From NCBI GenBank assembly GCA_964471475.1, contig CAYYFQ010000012.1, positions 1-54,060 of the forward strand: a stretch of DNA of 54,060 nt, in the 5' to 3' direction. The position numbers were made by a program, and so were the translations under genes. The notes under the pieces are model-generated. The model made no database searches. It had not been told where the DNA came from and saw nothing but the letters and a program-made list of their open reading frames with translations. Numbering within the stretch: position 1 is the stretch's first letter; every line of letters starts with the position of its first letter. This DNA is from JAJNBD01 sp964471475 (lineage in GTDB: Bacteria; Pseudomonadota; Gammaproteobacteria; CAISUE01). This document shows positions 15,083 to 23,753 of the stretch, in pieces.

Positions 15083-16006
15083 ATGTTAAAACGATCACGC
15101 ATTTTTTTGTTTTTTTTCTGTATGACGGCAACACAGTATGTTTTAGCGCTTACGTTTCCGCTGCCTAATGGTGGTAGTACGGTGGTTGGTAAAATCCAAG
15201 CTATGCAAACAATTACTGGAGATTCTATTGTCAGCTTAGCAAGACGTTATGATATGGGAATTACGGAGTTGCTAGAAGCCAATCCCGACGCTCATTTAGA
15301 TCAAATTTATCACCCTCAGCAAGTATTTATACTTCCAAGTCAGTTTATTTTACCGAATGCGCCGCATCGTGGCATTGTCATAAATCTTGCAGAGCTTCGT
15401 TTATATTTTTATGATCTTCAGAAAAAAGAAGTCATCACCTTTCCTATCGGCATTGGCAGGCAAGGTTGGGAAAGCCCTTTAGGTACGACTTCTATCTTGC
15501 GCAAAAAAGCGGATCCTACGTGGAGACCCACTCAACATATTTTGCAAGCGCGTCTTAAAGATGGAGTGGTTTTACCGAAAAAAGTTCCGCCGGGTCCTGC
15601 CAATCCTCTCGGGCCTTATGCGTTGTATACCGCTATTCCCACAATTTTAATCCATGGAAGCAACGATCCATCAGGCGTTGGTAGAAGAAGCAGTTCCGCG
15701 TGTTTTCGTTTACAGCCAGAAGCTATTGAAAGCTTGTATCCTTTAGTACCAATTGGTTCTCCTGTCACAATCGTCAATCAGCCTATTAAAATTGGCTGGT
15801 TGGGAAATGATCTTTATTTGGAAATACACATTCCTTTGGAAGATCAGCTCATTCAACACCCCGAACAATTACAAGAAAAAATGCATCAATTAGTTAAAAA
15901 AACTATTGCTAAAAAACAGGTAAAAGTAGATTGGTCTACTGCCGACAAAGCAGTGATAGAGCAGCGTGGGTATCCAGTTAAAATTGGCTTTATGAGAAAT
16001 CTGTAA
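15083..16006 (+). CDS. periplasmic L,D-transpeptidase (YkuD) with LysM domain
   Basis: The 307-residue protein has a signal peptide (about 1-23), a LysM peptidoglycan-binding motif (about 35-80, DSIVSLARRYDMGITELLEAN) and a YkuD catalytic domain (about 92-230). The catalytic region contains I-H-G-S and the nucleophile Cys207 in SSSACFRL. Canonical enzymes read S-H-G-C-(I/V)-R, so His-Gly is replaced by Ser-Ala here while Cys and Arg are kept. Related ErfK/YbiS proteins make 3-3 cross-links or attach lipoprotein to peptidoglycan. A C-terminal extension (about 245-307) is lysine-rich and helical. ATG 15083 follows AAGAAGG. It faces the VanX-type dipeptidase gene. Confidence 0.88.
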   Translation: MLKRSRIFLFFFCMTATQYVLALTFPLPNGGSTVVGKIQAMQTITGDSIVSLARRYDMGITELLEANPDAHLDQIYHPQQVFILPSQFILPNAPHRGIVINLAELRLYFYDLQKKEVITFPIGIGRQGWESPLGTTSILRKKADPTWRPTQHILQARLKDGVVLPKKVPPGPANPLGPYALYTAIPTILIHGSNDPSGVGRRSSSACFRLQPEAIESLYPLVPIGSPVTIVNQPIKIGWLGNDLYLEIHIPLEDQLIQHPEQLQEKMHQLVKKTIAKKQVKVDWSTADKAVIEQRGYPVKIGFMRNL

Positions 16007-16010
16007 AAAA

Positions 16011-16199
16011 CTATTTGGTTTGGACAGATTCTGCGAAATGGACAATAAGCTTCGAATGAATTCTTTTTATAGCGCGTACATTTTTTTCAAGTAAGAGTGC
16101 ATCACCAATATCGCCAGCATATAACATTAGCGTAAACGCGCTGTAGAGCGGAAGAAAACGCGCATATTGCCATATAATTGAATTACCTATTCCGCATGT
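16011..16199 (-). pseudogene. possible remnant open frame
   Basis: A 62-codon open stretch without a good start lies between the convergent L,D-transpeptidase and dipeptidase genes. It reads WQYARFLPLYSAFTLM, then LYAGDIGDALLLEKNVRAIK and ends VHFAESVQTK. The composition looks protein-like, not random. It overlaps the last 13 bases of the dipeptidase gene. It may be the C-terminal remnant of a lost gene; no family was recognised. Confidence 0.25.
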
Positions 16200-17017
16200 C
16201 TACTCACAATTGGGCAATTAAAATATGTTGTGGGGTATGGCTCATGATGTAATGTAAAATGCCACCATTCTTTATCATAAGGATCAAAGCCTTGTTTAAC
16301 CATTAGAGTGCGCAGTTTTGTGCGGTTTGCGATAGCTATTTGACCTACCACAAGATTATCAGGATGCGCCATTTCATCCATGCAATCAAAACCTGTTCCC
16401 ATGTCAATGCTGTTATCGTGGTAACGATGTTGATAATTGGCATAACAGGCAGTTAATTTTTGACCAGGACGATAGGCTTCTGAATGACTAGATAAAGGAA
16501 TAATTGTTAAATCCATCGTGCTGCCGCGGCTGTGACCTGATTTTTCTGCCACATAACCTAGCGTAAAAAAATCTTTTTTATCCACACGTGGATAAAATTC
16601 CGCTTTCATTTGTTGTGCTGAAGATAGTTTGCTCCAAGCAATAAAATCATTCACAGCCATTTGAGGGCGATAACAATCGTATACTTTTAGCGAAAGGTTT
16701 TCTTTGCGTAATTGAGTTTGAATATTTTTTAACGCTAGGGCTGCAGGCCTCGTTAATATACATTCCGACGTTTCATAACCTTTTATCGGGCGCCCAATAA
16801 AATTATGAGATCTTGCATAACGAATATCTTGTTGGATGCTTGGATCAATATTGCTAAGATAAACAAAATCATCAGGTAAACAGTCTGCGAAGACGTTTGT
16901 TACAAACAAATAGCCAATTAAACCGATTATTCTCCGTGTAGATTTTCTCCTAGGAAAATTTTTTATATATTTGATAATTCTATAGAATGAAAAAAATCTC
17001 ACTAATGCTTTATTCAT
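16187..17017 (-). CDS. ddpX: D-alanyl-D-alanine dipeptidase (VanX/DdpX family, M15D)
   Basis: The 276-residue zinc dipeptidase has an N-terminal hydrophobic export segment (IIGLIGYLFVTNVFA, about 30-45), so it is likely periplasmic. Zinc and catalytic motifs are present: SGHSRGSTMDLT (H-x-x-G-x-x-x-D) and EWWHF, plus the conserved YDCYRP. VanX/DdpX enzymes cleave D-Ala-D-Ala for recycling or for glycopeptide resistance; without vanA/vanH neighbours, recycling is more likely. ATG 17017 sits inside the end of the DUF523 gene (8-bp overlap), so the two are translationally coupled. An ATG 21 bp upstream is the longer alternative. Confidence 0.88.
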   Translation of the reverse strand: MNKALVRFFSFYRIIKYIKNFPRRKSTRRIIGLIGYLFVTNVFADCLPDDFVYLSNIDPSIQQDIRYARSHNFIGRPIKGYETSECILTRPAALALKNIQTQLRKENLSLKVYDCYRPQMAVNDFIAWSKLSSAQQMKAEFYPRVDKKDFFTLGYVAEKSGHSRGSTMDLTIIPLSSHSEAYRPGQKLTACYANYQHRYHDNSIDMGTGFDCMDEMAHPDNLVVGQIAIANRTKLRTLMVKQGFDPYDKEWWHFTLHHEPYPTTYFNCPIVSRHAE

Positions 17018-17468
17018 TTTGATTAATCCAATCGACAATTTCTTCTAACTGATTTTCATTAAAAACGCGAATACCATTTTTGGTTAATAATTTGGCGGTA
17101 ACACCTTGACCAGGAATGAGGGTTTTCGTAAAACTGCCATCGTAAATTTCTTGGTTTCCACAAGAAGGGCTGCGTGCTTTTAATAATGCTATGTTGATAT
17201 GATGTTTTTGGCATAAGGCTAATGCTAACTCAGCTCCTTTTTGATATTGGGCCGTGACATCAACACCATGAGTGTTCACTATACGATCCCCCTTGATTTC
17301 AGAAGGTGGGCGGGGTGTTGGTAGTCCGCCGGCCATTTCAGGGCAAATTGAAATAATGCGATTTTCTGCTAGCCATTTTTTAATAATTGACTGCTGTAAT
17401 TTACAGTCATCACCATCGTATCGAACCTTTTGACCAAGAAAACAAGCACTCATGAGAATTTTTTGCAT
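17010..17468 (-). CDS. DUF523 family protein (YbbK-like)
   Basis: The 152-residue protein shows the DUF523 signature: MSACFLGQKVRYDGDD at the start, ICPEMAGGLPTPRPPSEI near residue 45, then ALLKARSPSCGNQEIYDGSF and GVTAKLLTKNGI. Conserved cysteines (Cys8, Cys42 and the S-C-G Cys) suggest metal or sulfur chemistry, but no activity is established for the family. It is the first gene of a two-gene unit with the dipeptidase. The MITE lies 80 bp upstream of its start. Confidence 0.85.
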   Translation of the reverse strand: MQKILMSACFLGQKVRYDGDDCKLQQSIIKKWLAENRIISICPEMAGGLPTPRPPSEIKGDRIVNTHGVDVTAQYQKGAELALALCQKHHINIALLKARSPSCGNQEIYDGSFTKTLIPGQGVTAKLLTKNGIRVFNENQLEEIVDWINQNE

Positions 17469-17538
17469 TTTAGTCCTTGTGAAGTAAAGAGGCGTAGAAG
17501 AGCTCTAAATATAACATGCTACTCGGGGATCTTCCATA

Positions 17539-17764
17539 GCGGAATCGCCTGAGGCATCCCTAAAATTATAATACCTTATGATGTCAGCAAAGGCTGCTTA
17601 GTACTTGTCATGCCAGCGCAGGCTGGCATCCAGTTCAGCATGTGTTTAGGAAATGCAAGAAGTCTATTTTATTTTTATTGCCCAAGATACTTATTTGCCT
17701 GGATGCCAGCCTGCGTTGGCATGACAAGCTTGAAAAAAATTTAGGGATACCTCAGCGGAATCGC
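17539..17764. mobile_element. 206-bp MITE with TIRs and 10-bp target duplication
   Basis: The element spans 17549-17754. Its ends read CTGAGGCATCCCTAAA on the left and TTTAGGGATACCTCAG on the right (one mismatch). It is flanked by the 10-bp direct repeat GCGGAATCGC (17539-17548 and 17755-17764), a target-site duplication. Inside is a second, 30-bp inverted repeat (17604-17633 and 17699-17728, one mismatch) with the widespread CTGGATGCCAGCCTGCG/TGGCATGACAAG type sequence. There is no coding capacity, so it must depend on a transposase elsewhere. Confidence 0.8.
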
Positions 17765-18140
17765 ATCTACGCCAACAATAGAAATAGAAAATTTTGCTAA
17801 TGCTCGCGACAGCCATCCGACAGCGCCGCTTTTTTAAGCGGAGTTTATATTTGAATAAATGAGCATTTAAAATTCTCGCGCAACGCAGTTATCGCGCAAA
17901 AGAGCAATTTATAGAGATGCCCTTAATTATTTCATAAATTGACATTTCGAATAAAACATACAGCATGGTATACGGACTGGGCGTCATTAAAGCCAGCGCC
18001 GACTCATTATTTAAAACTCCCTTTCAACCGATTAACCTCAAAGGTTATTTTTGTTGTGTCCACAGGTCATGTACGAAGGACTTTAGTTATTCTCACATTT
18101 TTGGGATATACTTATGAAATTTTAATAACTTTGAAAAAAC
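17765..18140. other. noncoding stretch upstream of mutS
   Basis: No gene is supported here. A frame from 17939 overlaps mutS and has no protein-like features. A small stem TAACCT-CAA-AGGTTA followed by TTTTT (18033-18052) could act as a weak terminator or simply be a hairpin in the mutS leader. The mutS promoter should lie in this interval, but no near-consensus pair was found. Confidence 0.35.
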
Positions 18141-20738
18141 ATGCTTGGCATATCCAATCACACTCCCATGATGCAGCAATATTTACGCATCAAAGCAGAC
18201 TTTCCTGATAAATTGGTTTTTTATCGTATGGGCGATTTTTATGAATTATTCTATGATGATGCACGTAGAGTCGCTAAACTTTTAGATATTACACTGACAG
18301 CGCGCGGGCACTCTGCTGGAGAACCCATCCCCATGGCAGGCGTTCCTCACCATGCAGCAGAAAATTATTTAGCACGTCTCGTGCGTGCAGGAGAGTCCGT
18401 TGTCATTTGCGAACAAGTGGGAGATCCTGCTTTAAGCAAAGGGCCCGTAGAGCGCCAAGTCACTCGTATTTTGACGCCAGGCACTGTCTCGGAAGAAAAT
18501 TTATTAGAAGCTCGTCGAGATACTATTTTGCTAGCAATTAGTTATTTTGAAGAAGAGCCACCTTTATTTGGTTTGGCGGCTCTCGATTTACCTGGTGGTC
18601 GATTGACTCTCTTCGAAGTTAAAGGTCTTGAGTCTCTAAAAGATGCTATTTTTCGATGGCAACCCGTGGAAACTTTAATTAGCGAAGATATGCATAAAGC
18701 ATGGCTTCCTGCACAATTAACCGGCGTAAAACAGCGTGCCCCTTGGCAATTTGCCATTTCTTCCGCAACACAAGCTTTATGTGAGCAGTTTCACAGTTAT
18801 GATTTAAAAGGATTTGGAGTTGAAAACTTAAGTTTAGCAGTTGGAGCGGCCGGCGCTATTTTAGCTTATGCCAAAGAAACGCAACGCATGCAACTAGCCC
18901 ACTTACAAAGCTTAATGGTTGAGCAAGCAGAAGATGCGATTATTTTAGATTCTGCCACTCAACGAAATTTAGAGTTGGTTATCAATCTACAAGGAGGGGG
19001 TGAAAACACCTTACTTGATGTAATCGACCATTGTCAAACACCCATGGGTACTAGGTTATTGCGCCGTTGGCTTTTGCGACCCCTTCGACACCGAGCACAC
19101 ATTAATCTACGTTTAGCCGCCGTTCAAAATATTATTGATTCTTCTTTGCGTGAGAATATCCAAGAAGCTTTGCATCATATCGGTGATATTGAACGTATCG
19201 TTACCCGCATCGCTTTAAAAACCGCTCGTCCACGTGATCTTATTGCTTTACGGGATGCGCTTTTGCAAATTCCAACTTTAGAAAATCAGCTTGCGACGTT
19301 AGTGAATACCGATATTTTTTCTTGTTTGAACGAGCTACAAAAAAATATTGTTTCGCAAGAGGAGTTGTTGATGCTTCTTCAAAAAGCCTTAGTAGAAAAT
19401 CCTCCCGTCACTATTCGAGATGGCGGTGTTATTGCAGATGGGTATAACGAGGAATTAGATGAGCTAAGAAATTTAAATACCAATGCTGAAAATTTCTTAC
19501 AAGAATTAGAATTACGTGAACAAACGCGCACGCGCATCCCTAATTTGAAAGTGGGTTATAACCGCATACATGGTTATTATTTAGAATGCTCTGCCCAATA
19601 TGCCGATAAAATGCCGATCGATTACGTGCGCCGCCAAACATTAAAAAATGTTGAGCGTTATATTACTCCTGAATTAAAACAGTTTGAAGATAAAGCGTTG
19701 AGTGCTCAAAGTCGAGCGTTGAGTGTAGAAAAAAATCTTTATGAGCAACTGCTTGAGAAATTATTCCCTTATATAGTCACTTTGCAAAACTTAGCCGATG
19801 CTTTAGCTCAACTCGATGTATTAACAAGTTTTGCTACGCAAGCCATTGCTACAAACTGGTGTAAACCAGAATTAGTACAGGAATCTGGAATTTATATTGA
19901 TCAAGGGCGCCATCCGGTGATTGAAAAAGTAGCCAGCACACCCTTTATTCCTAATGATTGTGAATTAACTAGCCAGCAAAAAATGCTCCTCATTACAGGT
20001 CCCAACATGGGGGGTAAATCTACTTATATGCGACAAACTGCATTGATTGTTTTGCTAAGTTATATTGGGTCTTTTGTGCCAGCAAGTAAAGCGGTGATTG
20101 GGCCTATTGATCGCATTTTTACACGCATTGGCGCTAATGATGATCTTGCTTCTGGCCGTTCTACTTTTATGGTGGAAATGACGGAAACCGCGAATATTTT
20201 AAATAACGCCACTCCTTTAAGTTTAGTATTGATGGATGAAATTGGACGCGGCACCAGCACTTTTGATGGCCTCTCTCTTGCTTATGCTTGCGCGATTTAT
20301 TTGGCCAACCAACTGAATGCGTTTACTTTATTTGCGACACATTATTTTGAGTTGACACAATTACCCGAAGAGTTGCCAATAATTGTGAATATGCATTTAG
20401 ATGCGGTTGAGCATGATGAACATATCGCTTTTTTACATCAAGTAAAACCAGGAGCAGCGAGCCAAAGCTATGGTTTACAAGTAGCGCGCTTAGCAGGAGT
20501 TCCAAAATCTGTGATTGCGGAAGCTCGTAAAAAATTAGTCGCGCTTGAAAGAGCAGCTGTAGATCATAGTGCATCTCCAAAGGAAAATCTGTCGAAAAAA
20601 AATCAATATGATTTGTTTAACGCACCGGCGCATCCTATCGAAGTACAATTACGAGCACTTGAGCTTGATAATTTATCACCGCGAGACGCACTTCTTTGTT
20701 TATATGAATTAAAAAGCTTACTTAAAAATGGACGTTAA
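18141..20738 (+). CDS. mutS: DNA mismatch repair protein MutS
   Basis: The 865-residue protein matches full-length MutS. Domain I begins with MMQQYLRIKADFPDKLVFYR and MGDFYELFYDDA, containing the mismatch-probing Phe-x-Glu. The connector, lever and clamp follow, and the ABC-type ATPase has Walker A GPNMGGKSTYMRQ near residue 620 and Walker B LVLMDEIGRGTSTFDG. The C-terminal region (SPRDALLCLYELKSLL) is the dimer/tetramer part. MutS recognises mispairs and recruits MutL. ATG 18141 is used; ATG at M10 is possible. The 3' end overlaps the TauE/SafE gene by 11 bp. Confidence 0.97.
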   Translation: MLGISNHTPMMQQYLRIKADFPDKLVFYRMGDFYELFYDDARRVAKLLDITLTARGHSAGEPIPMAGVPHHAAENYLARLVRAGESVVICEQVGDPALSKGPVERQVTRILTPGTVSEENLLEARRDTILLAISYFEEEPPLFGLAALDLPGGRLTLFEVKGLESLKDAIFRWQPVETLISEDMHKAWLPAQLTGVKQRAPWQFAISSATQALCEQFHSYDLKGFGVENLSLAVGAAGAILAYAKETQRMQLAHLQSLMVEQAEDAIILDSATQRNLELVINLQGGGENTLLDVIDHCQTPMGTRLLRRWLLRPLRHRAHINLRLAAVQNIIDSSLRENIQEALHHIGDIERIVTRIALKTARPRDLIALRDALLQIPTLENQLATLVNTDIFSCLNELQKNIVSQEELLMLLQKALVENPPVTIRDGGVIADGYNEELDELRNLNTNAENFLQELELREQTRTRIPNLKVGYNRIHGYYLECSAQYADKMPIDYVRRQTLKNVERYITPELKQFEDKALSAQSRALSVEKNLYEQLLEKLFPYIVTLQNLADALAQLDVLTSFATQAIATNWCKPELVQESGIYIDQGRHPVIEKVASTPFIPNDCELTSQQKMLLITGPNMGGKSTYMRQTALIVLLSYIGSFVPASKAVIGPIDRIFTRIGANDDLASGRSTFMVEMTETANILNNATPLSLVLMDEIGRGTSTFDGLSLAYACAIYLANQLNAFTLFATHYFELTQLPEELPIIVNMHLDAVEHDEHIAFLHQVKPGAASQSYGLQVARLAGVPKSVIAEARKKLVALERAAVDHSASPKENLSKKNQYDLFNAPAHPIEVQLRALELDNLSPRDALLCLYELKSLLKNGR

Positions 20739-21561
20739 TTTCCTTGCACTTGTTTTGATTGGAATCGCTTTTGTTGCAGGCATTGTGGGCGCATTAACAG
20801 GCCTGGGAGGAGGCGCTTTTGTGATTCCAATAATGGTTTTATTTTTGCATATTGATATGCACTATGCGTTGGCTGCAGGTTTATTTGCAGTGATTGCTAC
20901 CTCGATGGGAACCTCGGTAGCTTATTTGAAGCGAGGATTTATTAATGCCCGCTTAGGAATATTTTTAGAAGTAGGTGCAAGCTGTGGCGCTATTTTAGGT
21001 GCTTATGTGACTAGATTTTTATCAGGGCCCCTCATCAAAGTTATTTTTGGCGGTGTATTTATTGGGTTAGCGTTGTTTGTTCCTAAACGAAGTACCGAAA
21101 CATTTAATCAAGAAAATAAAGATCGCATTACACAAGTGCTAAAACTATCCGGGACATATATGATCGATGGAAAGCCCGTCGCGTACCATCCATGCCACAG
21201 TTTAAGAGGGTTTTTTATCATGATTGTTGCAGGTATTGCCTCAGGGCTTCTCGGAATTGGTGCTGGAGTATTAAAAGTATTAGCGATGGATTTGACCATG
21301 CATTTACCCTATAAAATTTCTACGAGTACCAGCAATTTTATTATTGGTATCACAGCTGCCGCAGGCATCGGTGTTTTTTATCATTTGGGTTATGTGGAGC
21401 CTTTACTTGTTACGCCTATCGTGGTTGGCGTATTTTTTGGTGCTTTAGTGGGTACTCGTATTATGCCTAAATTACCCGTATCCATATTACGCAAAATATT
21501 TACATTCATTTTGATTGTATTTGCAGTGCAAATGATTTACGCAGGTATGCGAGGGGTATAA
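20728..21561 (+). CDS. sulfite exporter TauE/SafE-family permease
   Basis: The 277-residue polytopic membrane protein has about eight helices and two repeated halves. The halves start GIVGALTGLGGGAFVIPIM and GIASGLLGIGAGVLKV, the double glycine-rich signature of TauE/SafE (DUF81) permeases that move sulfite, sulfonates or related anions. It overlaps the end of mutS by 11 bp and is followed after one base by a DUF1634 gene, a common partner of this family. Co-transcription with mutS is possible but not a functional link. The actual substrate is unknown. Confidence 0.88.
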   Translation: MDVNFLALVLIGIAFVAGIVGALTGLGGGAFVIPIMVLFLHIDMHYALAAGLFAVIATSMGTSVAYLKRGFINARLGIFLEVGASCGAILGAYVTRFLSGPLIKVIFGGVFIGLALFVPKRSTETFNQENKDRITQVLKLSGTYMIDGKPVAYHPCHSLRGFFIMIVAGIASGLLGIGAGVLKVLAMDLTMHLPYKISTSTSNFIIGITAAAGIGVFYHLGYVEPLLVTPIVVGVFFGALVGTRIMPKLPVSILRKIFTFILIVFAVQMIYAGMRGV

Positions 21562-21562
21562 A

Positions 21563-21913
21563 ATGCATCGAGATAGCATGCAATTGTGGATAGGGTACTT
21601 GCTTTTTGGAATTATGAGTATCGCTATCATTATTTTAGTAATGGCGCTCTTATTAGTGGTGTTTCATGGGATTAGCCCCGCTATCGATTTTACACATTTC
21701 CAACCTCAAGCAATAGGAGGTTTTCGAAATATTGTGAGCGGATTGACGCAATTAGATCCATCGAGCTTGATGCGATTTGCTTTGATATTAGTTGTGGCTA
21801 CACAAAGCATCCGTATATTTCTTTTTGCGATTTATTTTTTAATTAAAAAAGAACATTGGTTAATGCTATTTTCTTTGTTTATTTTGGGGGTGTTGTTGCA
21901 AAGTGTACTATGA
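21563..21913 (+). CDS. DUF1634 membrane protein
   Basis: The 116-residue protein has three transmembrane segments (about 8-33, 67-92, 95-115). The loop after the second helix, TQSIRIFLFAIYFLIKKE, and the LDPSSLMRFALILVVATQS stretch match DUF1634 proteins. These are usually encoded next to TauE/SafE permeases, as here with a 1-bp gap, and are thought to be accessory membrane subunits. There is no soluble domain. Confidence 0.75.
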   Translation: MHRDSMQLWIGYLLFGIMSIAIIILVMALLLVVFHGISPAIDFTHFQPQAIGGFRNIVSGLTQLDPSSLMRFALILVVATQSIRIFLFAIYFLIKKEHWLMLFSLFILGVLLQSVL

Positions 21914-21976
21914 AATTTGCAATTATCCAGTTTTGTCATGTACGAAGTAAATTTTCACCAATGTTGCTCATATTCG

Positions 21977-22534
21977 TTAACTAATCACTTCCACCGCCAA
22001 AGTTTTAGCGTCTGTATTTTCCCACGGTTTTTTGTACACAAAATTTAGTGTGGTAGAAATTGGGGCCACAAAAATTTCTGGATTCACATCAAATACCCAT
22101 TGGTCAACGCCACCCGCACCAATTAATTTTGAAGAAGGGGCAAGGTATTGATGCGCGTGAATTAAGATAAAATTATGATCATAGCCTCCTTTTAAAAACC
22201 AGGAGTAACCGGTGGTGGGGTTACTTTGTAAATTGATAATCAAAGTTTTTTGGCCCGGCGATAATAAAATAGGTTTGGTTACATCAGTTAACACTAAAGA
22301 GGTTGAATTTTTTTCTTTAGCTTTTTCTAGACTTTCAGGAATAATACCACTGGGAGGTTTAGGTAAGTTTTGTAAATTTTCAGAGTTAATGGTGGATAAT
22401 TTTGGAGGTGAAGCTTCGGCATCCACAGAAATTTTAGAGGCTTTTACTATTGTTGAGAGATCAGGCGTTGCAGCAAAAGCCCAGTGGAAAAAAAAAGTTA
22501 ATGATAATAAAAAAGAGGTGATAATTTTATTCAT
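21977..22534 (-). CDS. exported chagasin-type cysteine-protease inhibitor (I42)
   Basis: The product has 185 residues from ATG 22534. A signal peptide (about 1-21) is followed by a low-complexity linker rich in Pro, Ser and Lys (about 22-85), then a chagasin/I42 domain (about 90-185). Its three inhibitory loops are visible: NPTTGYSW, GAGGVDQWVF and KKPWE (the RPWE-type loop). Chagasins block papain-family cysteine proteases, so the target may be endogenous or from a eukaryotic host or predator. The first codons overlap the 3' end of lysC by 8 bp. Confidence 0.8.
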   Translation of the reverse strand: MNKIITSFLLSLTFFFHWAFAATPDLSTIVKASKISVDAEASPPKLSTINSENLQNLPKPPSGIIPESLEKAKEKNSTSLVLTDVTKPILLSPGQKTLIINLQSNPTTGYSWFLKGGYDHNFILIHAHQYLAPSSKLIGAGGVDQWVFDVNPEIFVAPISTTLNFVYKKPWENTDAKTLAVEVIS

Positions 22535-23753
22535 AATAATTCCTAGAAGAATTTTCAAAAAAAACTTTGTGTAATGCCCGAGTCGCGTGAGTCAAATTTT
22601 TTTCATCAATAATACCGCAGATAATGGTTTCTGTGTTAATTAATTCATGAACTACAATGTGCTCTTCTGTTAAAGTACTTAAAAACTTGGCAAGCACTTC
22701 TGGATAAGCATGCAGACCAATTCCAGTCAAGCTGACACGCGCTAAGCCTTTTTCAATCCGTAGTTCGATGTCGTGGGTTTGACACATGCGATTTAATACT
22801 TGTTTGGCTAACACTTCATCTTCTGGGTTCACATAAATCGCTAATTCAAAAAATTCCCCAGATGTTTTTTGACTGACGTGATCAATGACAATTTTTTGCA
22901 TAGCCAATTGTGCGCCCACGCTAGCCAAAGCATTCGCTAATGGTTTTTTATTGCGTAAGACAAAACAACTTAAATGCATTTGGTGGCTGAGATTACTAAT
23001 TAACGGTGATTCCATCATAGTTGATTGAGTATTGATTAAAGTTCCACAGCCTGCTTTAAAGCTGGATAACACACGAACTGGCATTTGAAATTTAGCTGCT
23101 AATGCCACCGACCGCCATTGTAATACTTTCGATCCACTACTGGCTAGTTCTAACATAACGTTAATGGGAATAGAAGGAAGCACATAAGCGAGAGGAACAA
23201 GACGAGGGTCGGCGGTGTAAACACCTTCCACATCTGTATAAATTTGGCATTCTTTTGCTTGAAGAGCGCAAGCTAAAGCGACAGCTGTCGTATCAGATCC
23301 GCCGCGCCCAAGTGTAGTGATAGCGCCTTCTTTTGTCATACCTTGAAAGCCAGTCACAATGACTAACTGATTTTGTGTTAATGCATGTTCAATTTTTTGT
23401 GTGGCAATTTCGCTAATATTCGCTTTGGTATAAAGATTATCGGTGTAAATGGGTAATTGTAAGGCATTAAAAGATTTTGCGGGCACGCCCAGTTGACAAA
23501 GCGCTACAGCAAGTAGGCTTGCGCTTATTTGTTCACCACTGGCGGTAAGTGCGGCAAGCTCTCTTGGTTCGGGATTATCGCTTAACTCAAACGCTAGTTT
23601 TAACAAGCGATCGGTGTCACCGCTCATGGCGGAAAGTACAATCACCATTTTTTCTTGAGCTTTCGTGCAATCGGCAAGATATTTGGCTACGGCTACAATT
23701 CTTGCTGCGGAGCCTACGGATGTTCCCCCAAATTTTTTGACGACTAAATTCAT
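22527..23753 (-). CDS. lysC: aspartate kinase (monofunctional)
   Basis: The 408-residue protein starts with the kinase signature VKKFGGTSVGSAARI (about 4-18), followed by the amino-acid kinase fold with GFQGMTKEGAITTLGRGGSD and YTDVEGVYTADPR. Two C-terminal ACT domains (about 265-400) provide feedback control by lysine or threonine. It phosphorylates aspartate, the first step to lysine, threonine, methionine and diaminopimelate. No homoserine dehydrogenase is fused. Its ATG overlaps the radC stop as ATGA, so the genes are coupled although functionally unrelated. Confidence 0.95.
   Translation of the reverse strand: MNLVVKKFGGTSVGSAARIVAVAKYLADCTKAQEKMVIVLSAMSGDTDRLLKLAFELSDNPEPRELAALTASGEQISASLLAVALCQLGVPAKSFNALQLPIYTDNLYTKANISEIATQKIEHALTQNQLVIVTGFQGMTKEGAITTLGRGGSDTTAVALACALQAKECQIYTDVEGVYTADPRLVPLAYVLPSIPINVMLELASSGSKVLQWRSVALAAKFQMPVRVLSSFKAGCGTLINTQSTMMESPLISNLSHQMHLSCFVLRNKKPLANALASVGAQLAMQKIVIDHVSQKTSGEFFELAIYVNPEDEVLAKQVLNRMCQTHDIELRIEKGLARVSLTGIGLHAYPEVLAKFLSTLTEEHIVVHELINTETIICGIIDEKNLTHATRALHKVFFENSSRNYYE

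Noticed and set aside
18033..18052. strong terminator before mutS
   Set aside because: The stem is only 6 bp and AT-rich, so it is mentioned only as a weak possibility.
17939..18208. 89-aa frame upstream of mutS
   Set aside because: It overlaps the mutS start in another frame and has random-looking composition.
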